Assembly: GCF_046630445.1 (NCBI RefSeq)
Contig: NC_092339.1
Span: 77,957,501 to 78,021,500 of the forward strand
Direction of reading: 5' to 3'
DNA from: Rutidosis leptorrhynchoides
Lineage: Eukaryota > Streptophyta > Magnoliopsida > Asterales > Asteraceae
DNA length: 64,000 nt
Shown: positions 57,603 through 64,000 of the stretch, one piece after another
How the letters are laid out: every line of letters begins with the position of its first letter
Position numbering within the stretch: the first letter of the stretch is position 1
The notes under the pieces: model-generated
The model's input: the letters and a program-made list of their open reading frames with translations, nothing else
What the model was told of the DNA's origin: nothing
Databases searched by the model: none
Translations under genes and position numbers: made by a program

Positions 57603-58933
57603 TTCACGCTACATAAATAAATACATTATATATGTACACGCATAATTATTCCACTCACCTTGGAATGCCCGCACAAGTCATGTACAACATGATCTTCGTC
57701 CTTAAATTCGAGTAAGTAACCACCTATATCACACATAGGTGCAATATACACACAAATAGCCATTCTCTAAAAGAGAACTCGACACAAACATCTCTTAGCT
57801 GAGGGATCACACCTTGCTCACCAAAACCCTCCCATTTAACGCCTAATGGACACAAACCAATTACCACTTCGGGTGGTAATTCAAACCAACACAACAAAGT
57901 ACAATTTTTCCCAAATCATACTTTACCCCAATTAGACCAAACCTAGGTCTTAACACTAAATTACTACTTAGGTAGTAATCATTTTAAAAACCAATTACAC
58001 CAAAACCCCAACACGTGCAATATTGACCCATATTGCTTTTGACCACGTTTGACTTATGTTAAAAATATCATTTTAACCCAAAATCACTTCCCACGATTAC
58101 TTTCATTCAAAAACGCCATTTAACACTTAACAAAAGTGTTGAACACCCATTTAATCCAAACTTAGTGTCATTACCAAATTCGACCCAAGTCAATTTACCC
58201 ATTTTGACAAAAGTCACAAAACGCCCAAATCCACTAACGACTAGTGATTATATTTCCAAAACACCAATTAACACCCAAATCAAGTATTTACATACTTGAT
58301 TCACCAAAACTCATTTTGACACCAAACTAAGTCAACATCTAATTTTGACCAAAATCAAACTCTTTAACACACCCAAATCACCACCATACCACCAATTGAT
58401 TAACAACACTATCAAAGGTTGACTTTAGATCATAAACCTAGACATCTACAACAACTTCACCTCTTTAAGGCATTTCATCAAACACCTTGTGTGCATGACT
58501 TCAAACTTGTTCTTATGAACACCAAAATCACCAATACTCCTCCAATCTAGTGACTATCACTTAAATCAAAGAAAAATACACCCAAATTCATCATTAAACC
58601 CTAATCCCACCATATTAGGGTTAATAACCACAAGCTTACACCAAAACCCCTAAATTTCATAAGAAATGGGTTCTATAACTCATCATCAACTCAAACCCTA
58701 ACCCAAACAAGAATCAAACAATTAAAAATCAGATCTAGAACTTACCATCAATATCAACATCAAAACGTATCTAGAAGGGAGATGAACAACATTAACTCTT
58801 GCACCTTGAAGAGATTCCAAATCCTTCTTCTCTAATCCAAGCTTTATCTCTCTAAAAAATGGAGCTTTCTCACTCTAGAAAGATGAGAGGATTGTGTGGA
58901 TGTGAAAATGAGGATAAGATAAGGTTTTGGCCA

Positions 58934-58942
58934 TATTTATAG
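58934..58942 (-). promoter_or_regulatory. TATA box of the element H 5' LTR
   Basis: Minus strand CTATAAATA lies 74 bp from the LTR start, in gtggctataaatatgg. In the 3' LTR the same site (near 52836) reads CTAAAAATA. Confidence 0.55.
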
Positions 58943-59015
58943 CCACAAAACCGGTCCCAACATGAAATACCCAAAATGCCCCTTTTAAAATATTAAAATC
59001 ACGAACGGTCTTACA

Positions 59016-59020
59016 TAAAG
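59016..59020. repeat. Target-site duplication of element H, right (TAAAG)
   Basis: Matches 50481-50485. Confidence 0.95.
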
Positions 59021-59655
59021 GAAGCTGTATATTCAGAAATAGACATATCACCTTGTTCGATTTCATAGAATTCAACTTTTAACCTGTCTATTTCTGCAGC
59101 AGGTGCAAACTTCTCCATGAACATATTCTTGAAAGTGCCCCAAGGAAGTGTAGATGCCACTTGAAATCCAAGAGTTTTAACTTGTACATCCCACCACTCA
59201 TATCCTATATCTTTCATTTGGTGGGCAGAAAATATTACTTTCAATATTTCGGGATAATCTCATAACATGAATGTTTCCTCGATCTTGTCAATCCACCTCA
59301 TACTGGTGGTCGGGTTCATCTCTCCATTAAACTCAGGGGGTTTGCAGCTTGAAAAGTTTTTAAAATCATATCTTTCTTTCTCCTGCTCGGTAACCCGTAC
59401 CTCCACGCCCTCTTCAGCATTTTTCAGAACCGAATACTCTTGCACAAAAGCTTTGAATTTATTATCAACCAGGTTCTCTATTTGTTTGAAAAATTTCGGG
59501 GTGAAACTTTCTAGGGCTTGCACAATCTGTTCCTTGACAAAGTTCTTATCAGCCTCGTCAGGATCCTCATTGATATTTTCCTCAAGATGTGGAGGATGCT
59601 CTGATGCTTCTCTAGAGTTTCCCTTATCTTAGTGTTCCATACTTCGTGAATCCAT
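59021..59655 (-). pseudogene. gag: Element C gag N-terminal part
   Basis: The likely start is the ATG at 59655. After 8 codons there is a TAA (59629-59631), then an open stretch, then a TGA (59260-59262) in the same frame. The conserved gag pattern is clear (SCKPPEFNGEMNPTTSMRWI, then WWDVQVKTLG and the FMEKFAPAAE block). The gene is cut by element H after TASF, and its frame resumes at 50485. Confidence 0.85.
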
Positions 59656-60176
59656 TAACTGAAAGTTATTACTTATTAAATAACAACATATAATTTTTTT
59701 CTCTATAATAGAATCACTTCTACTTATCAAGAATAATCATCATTCTTCTCCTCGTACACTAGGTATCTTCGAACCTTACATACGTCTTATTATAGTATAA
59801 TCACGTTGGTCAAGCGTCATTATATTCCAGTAGTCCATATTTCATTTTCGAAGCTACCAAGCGTAATCAGATTGAAACTAGATCATTCTAACAATCATAT
59901 CACAACTTGCCAGTTAAAAGTTATGCTAGCATAAAATCAATACGTATTTAGCATATAAAAGTCATTTAATCTTTAATTTGACATGTTGTCCACTTCAACA
60001 TAACTATAGTAAGCATCAACTGACATTAGTAATTATCATACAATTATTGCACTAGTCATGACATAAATCATAGTGTATACAGTTAATCGCGCAACTCATA
60101 TCATAAATTATGCAATTTCAACTTGGTTTAAGTTCAGGCAACCCTAACGCGGATTACCCAAGTCTCTTAAACCACC
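59656..60176. other. Untranslated leader region of element C
   Basis: Between gag and the primer site. AT-rich with no ORF of note. Element C thus has no accessory ORF here, unlike A and B. Confidence 0.6.
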
Positions 60177-60188
60177 GCTCTGATACCA
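60177..60188 (-). other. Primer binding site of element C (initiator Met tRNA)
   Basis: Minus strand TGGTATCAGAGC, three bases from the LTR. Confidence 0.95.
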
Positions 60189-60191
60189 ACC

Positions 60192-60397
60192 TGTAACATC
60201 GTGCAAGAAAGGGAGTATATATCTGATATCAACTTCTAATATATTTAAATTGGGTATTTACACTCACAATCCTTCTAGTTCCAAACATGGAGAACACACC
60301 ACATAACTTCTTTGAATATATATATATTTTTATATAATAATAGATAGAAATTACATATTTTAACATTATTAAATTATCTTAATTTTTGGGTCTTACA
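60192..60397 (-). repeat. Element C 5' LTR
   Basis: Matches 34238-34444 with at least six differences. Confidence 0.9.
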
Positions 60398-61587
60398 TAA
60401 ATACCCCTATTTAACCCCAACTTTAGGGTATCGAATTTTGGAAGAATCCAGAAGCTAGAAGGGACGTTCTTAGAGGTTTTAAAGCCATTCTTCACCAAAT
60501 CTAATGGACTTTCATCTAGGATTGAAGATTGGATCATTACAACATCATTGGTACTCTAGATTTCATCTCTTTTAGTGATAAAACTATGAATTATTATTGT
60601 TTTCATTATTTTTTTGATTTTATGATCATGTTTGGCTAAAATCCTTAGTGTTGCTCAGATGTAATAGCTTTTGATTGCTGGATTGTTCTTTATTTCATGG
60701 ATTTAATGTTTGACTGATTTAGTTTATTTAAGTTTGGTCAAAGACCCATTGTTATGCATGCTTTCTACTTAAACTCAATTATATATGTTATCAATTAGTT
60801 ATTGTGAGATAATTGATGGTAGATAATGTGTACTTCAACATATTTAGTTATCTAGACGATTAGGGTTTTGATTTCAAGTGATTGTATAGAGGAACTAATC
60901 GGTAATTGAATGGTATTAGGCATCATAATCATGACAATTACATTGAGTGATCTTTGTAGTTAGGATTTTAAGTGATTTTAATCCAGACCAAATCTTAATA
61001 GCTGAATCTCATTGATTAATAATTATTGTGTTCAACCAAAAGATCCATTATTGTGTTTATCAAATACTTGACTTTAATTACAAAATTTGTTACCTAGTTT
61101 ACGTGAATTTATTAGTGACAAACAGATTATACTCCAACTCTTAGGAGATCTAGACATTTACATATGAGTGTGAATGGAGATTAATTGGTAATTTGATAGC
61201 ACAGTCGTGTAGTTGCTCTGAGTGATCGGTGTAATTAAGGTTTTATGAGAGTTTAACCTAGATTGAATCACAATAGTTTAATCATGTATGATTTGATTGT
61301 TTAAATGAGATTAATGTGAGTTAGTCAAGTTTGAATATAACTTATCAGACATTTAATCGGTTTTAATTGAAAGAACAATCCACATCATTAGTAAATCATT
61401 TGAGTGAACACTGCTTCGTCCATCTGATTATTTGTTTTATTTACTTTTTTTTATTAGTTTAATCAAACCCCCATTTTATAACATAAATCTTCAGAATAAT
61501 TATTAGTCTTAAAATCTTAAACGCTGCTCCCTGTTGACGAATTCATAATCATATTACAATAAGATTAGGTGTGTTTTACGCATATCA
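60398..61587 (+). repeat. Athila-type LTR, truncated at its left end
   Basis: A TATA-like taaatacccctatttaacc at the left is followed by AT-rich leader-like sequence. The right end (gcatatca) lies just before an Asp-tRNA-type primer site. The upstream part of the LTR is missing because the C LTR abuts it. Confidence 0.65.
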
Positions 61588-61593
61588 AATTTT

Positions 61594-61611
61594 TGGAGCC
61601 GCTGCCGGGGA
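61594..61611 (+). other. Primer binding site of the Athila-type element (Asp tRNA)
   Basis: TGGAGCCGCTGCCGGGGA differs at two bases from TGGCGCCGTTGCCGGGGA, the Asp-tRNA complement typical of Athila/Tat elements. Confidence 0.8.
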
Positions 61612-61882
61612 GCCGTGTGTCTTAGGATTTTAAAAGTTTTTAGTTATTCGATCCTTTCGTGGAAACTTGTTTTTCTGAAAGTTACTTTTCTGTTATTTTA
61701 TTTTCAGTTTTACGCTTTGGTTTTGTGGTGGTGTGAACGCAGGTTAGGTACTAATAACTCTGGAACCGTCTAGAGTTTATCATATACGCAGCAAAGCTAA
61801 CGTTGAGCAAGAAATCGTCAAAAGTTTCTCAGTTTTACCTTTTTATATTCCGGATTTTGAGTATATTAAGGAAGCGGTTAAG

Positions 61883-62407
61883 ATGGGTGAACCAGTGAGA
61901 GGTCAATCCATGGAAGCTTTGATGAAAGCCACGAGGGCTGGTAATGGACATGCCATTACCCAACCGGTAGTCGATAAAGATTTTGAGGTTAAGGGGTAGA
62001 TTTTAAATATGATCACTCATCAGTGTCAGTTCAGGGGTACACTGAAAGAGGATGCATTCGAGCATCTTCGGAACTTCAAAAGCATCTGTAATTTGTTCAA
62101 GATTGCCCAAGTCGAAGATACTATTATCTATTTGAGGGTTTTTCCTTGGTCTTTGAAAGACGATGCCGAGGACTGGTTAGAATCATTGCCCGAAGGTGAA
62201 ATCGATAGTTGGCCTACAATGAAAGATAAGTTTCTGCATCATTTCTTTTCGGCTTCTAAGGCTTCTAGATCACAGAGTGACATTAATCACTTTGTTCAGA
62301 AGTCAAACGAGACACTCTATGATGCATGGACACGGTTCGGTAAAATGCTACGCAATTGTCCTTAACATGGGTTGAACAACTTTAATAAGGTCCAGATATT
62401 CTATAAG
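61883..62407 (+). pseudogene. gag: Athila-type gag fragment
   Basis: From the ATG at 61883 the frame is open for 38 codons to a TAG (61997-61999). It then continues in phase through the conserved gag region (FPWSLKDDAEDWLESLPEGE, WPTMKDKFLHHFF and the YDAWTRFGKMLRNCP block) to a TAA at 62363-62365, and on as HGLNNFNKVQIFY until element D cuts it. The match to Athila-type retrotransposon gag is by the FP-SLKD-A-WL-SLP pattern. Confidence 0.85.
62403..62407. repeat. Possible left target duplication of element D (ATAAG)
   Basis: Five bases before the LTR. The right copy lies outside the window. Confidence 0.4.
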
Positions 62408-64000
62408 TGTAGCGACCCCGACAAATCGTCAAGTGACGGCGTCGACTACGTGGGTCCCATTACCTGGTCATAAGTCTTTATGACAAAGTTTGACCAATAT
62501 ATGTCGCCCTTATTTCAAAATAAAGATTGTTTTCAAAGTTTACAAGAATTGTTCAACCAAAAGTTAAGTTACAAGGTTATAAGTACATTTGAAATCTAGG
62601 CGACACGGTTTAAAGTAAAGTCAAAAGACGCTCCAAGTAATGCATGTATACTCGACATCCAATGCAAGTATCAAATAGTGAGCGGAAGCATGTATCACAT
62701 ATCGTGCAAGACCTGAGAAAAACATAGAAAAATCTGTCAACGAAAACGTTGGTGAAATCATAGGTTTAGTAAGTATTAAACGTTGTTTTTGAACCACAAG
62801 ATTTTGTATTTCCATAACGTAGATTATCCAAATCATTTGCATTCCAAAAGTGTTGTTATACGCGAGCACTCAATTATCAAAACTTAACCAACGTTACCCC
62901 ATCACACAGTGCTAGAACCCGCACTAAAACACAAAAATATATTTCATCCGCATAACGGTAGCGAACCGTCCGAATGAGGGTTTGTTAAACCCGTATGGCC
63001 ACACAATATAAGTTCTCGCTTACACCCTGCAAGTGTAACTAATGATAATCGAATTGAGGCATTTTTGTTCTAACTCGCACGTGGAATGTTTGTTTTCACA
63101 CTTGTGTTCAAAACATAAAAGTAAGTAGTACAGGATGTAACAAAGTATATGTTTTCTCAGCCCACGATTTAAAAGTATAAAAGTTGTTGAAAAGGTGGGA
63201 CTATGATCTCACCTCGAGTGCACGAGTATAAAGGTACTTCAACAAGTAAACGTGTGCATGAAAGTTGCTTAGCCTTGACCTAAACAAGTAAGTTATATCA
63301 ATTAACCGGTTACGACACAAGGTCGGGTGAAATGTGTTCAATTAGTCCTATGGCTCAATACGACTCGATTAAATATAGCATGTGAATCACGTTGTCAAGT
63401 TTCATACAAGAAACAAGTATAAAAGCATGTTAGAATGATTGTATAAAAGTTTGGTTAAGTTTGACTAAAAGTCAAACTTGGTCAAAGTCAACGAAAAAGT
63501 CAACGCGTTCGGGTCGGGTCCCGGACTATTTTTCTATGCTAAATATTCATATACAAGTATATTAAAACAAGTTTCATGTGAATCGGAGGTCGATAGCTAG
63601 TCAAACATTTCGCGTGAAATGCGCCAAACAAGGCAGAATCTGGCCAGGCCAATCCGCGCGCCGCGCCACTACCTGGGCAGAGAATTCTGGTCAGTTTTTC
63701 ACACTCAAGCACGAATCCAACTTCAAATACCCATAATTCCTAAACCGTAAACATCCAAAACAAGTATCTTATATCGTTGGAAAGGTATTTTGACAAGGAA
63801 TACAACTAACCACTTTTCATCAAGCAAAAACATCATTTACAATAACCGAAAACTCGTCAATTGATCAAGAAAGGTTTATTTTCAAAGTTTCAAGTTCGTA
63901 AAACGTATTTTATGATTTGGGAACCCAATTTACACATACGATATGCCGTTTCAAAGGTAATTAAGTATACATTGCATCTAAACACTTACTAACAACATTA
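62408..64000 (-). repeat. LTR of gypsy element D, running off the window
   Basis: It begins tgtagcgaccccgac, the low-coordinate end of a minus-strand gypsy LTR (as in B and H). It shares motifs with the A LTR in the same order (cgttggtgaa-tcataggttta, then ccacaagattt) and a GTCAA cluster near 63450-63505. No coding region is reached. Confidence 0.75.

Larger units (their letters stand above)
50486..59015 (-). mobile_element. Element H: large LTR derivative without coding capacity
   Basis: This 8,530-bp element has 2,426-bp and 2,495-bp LTRs, target duplication TAAAG, a perfect initiator-Met primer site and a polypurine tract, so it has every cis signal for retrotransposition. The 3.6-kb interior holds no recognisable gag or pol domain in any frame. 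This is the structure of a LARD, which would need enzymes from another element. It lies in gag of element C. Confidence 0.9.
56521..59015 (-). repeat. Element H 5' LTR
   Basis: Partner of 50486-52911. Its low end reads tataac instead of tgtaac, one substitution in the terminal dinucleotide. Confidence 0.95.
34238..60397 (-). mobile_element. Element C: old gypsy element with short LTRs, broken by elements B and H
   Basis: Removing B (35438-47518) and H (50486-59015), each with one copy of its target duplication, rebuilds one minus-strand order: 206-bp LTR, primer site, gag, protease, reverse transcriptase, RNase H, integrase, chromodomain-like end, polypurine tract, 207-bp LTR. The reading frame joins correctly across the H insertion. 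There are several nonsense codons and a frameshift. The LTRs differ at six or more sites in about 206 (about 3%), so C is older than A. No target duplication is seen: atgta at the left, taaat at the right. Confidence 0.85.

Noticed and set aside
34238..60397. Endogenous pararetrovirus
   Set aside because: The domain order, LTRs, tRNA primer site and integrase are those of Ty3/gypsy retrotransposons. No movement or coat protein region is seen.

Overview
The window is plant nuclear DNA made almost entirely of nested transposable elements. I recognise no host single-copy gene. Several very similar Ty3/gypsy chromoviruses of the Tekay/Del type (LTRs of about 3.25 kb, initiator-Met tRNA primer sites, a chromodomain at the end of pol) occur with an Athila-type element, a Copia-type derivative, a Helitron, a Mutator-like element and several hAT derivatives. 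Codon use, the Asn-rich gag and the LTR style suggest a eudicot, probably Asteraceae; this is inference from pattern, not a database result.

Layout. (1) 1-23951: remains of an old minus-strand LTR element (E). Its left LTR (1-2312 plus 15416-15473) is split by element A. Its interior (15474-19248) holds a 158-codon minus-strand ORF and an antisense 57-codon ORF behind a TATA box. Its right LTR copy (20388-23951) is truncated and joined to a piece of a plus-strand LTR (19249-20387). (2) 2313-15410: element A, a complete young minus-strand Tekay-type element with TSD TCAAA and LTRs differing at about 25 of 3251 positions. It carries two extra sense ORFs between its primer site and gag: an acidic protein and an F-box protein. 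(3) 24436-27518: a Helitron-like element holding a hAT-type element (25045-26425), which itself holds a Mutator-like element (25416-26119). (4) 28324-28667: hAT MITE; 28697-31270: non-autonomous Copia-like element whose two LTRs carry a 47-bp block in opposite orientations. (5) 31744-34237: a gypsy LTR fragment with a hAT derivative that still encodes a transposase C-terminal domain. (6) 34238-60397: element C, an old minus-strand gypsy element with 206-bp LTRs, broken by element B (35438-47518, in the integrase gene, TSD AAAAT) and element H (50486-59015, in gag, TSD TAAAG; a large LTR derivative with no coding capacity). (7) 60398-62407: Athila-type LTR, Asp-tRNA-like primer site and broken gag. 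(8) 62408-64000: LTR of another gypsy element running off the window.

How the parts relate. The nesting order can be read from exact target-site duplications: E before A; C before B and H; Helitron before hAT before Mutator-like. The most unusual content is the set of extra ORFs between the 5' LTR and gag in A, B and E, above all the apparently intact F-box ORF of A, and the arrays of hairpin units with pair-preserving changes in the LTRs of H.
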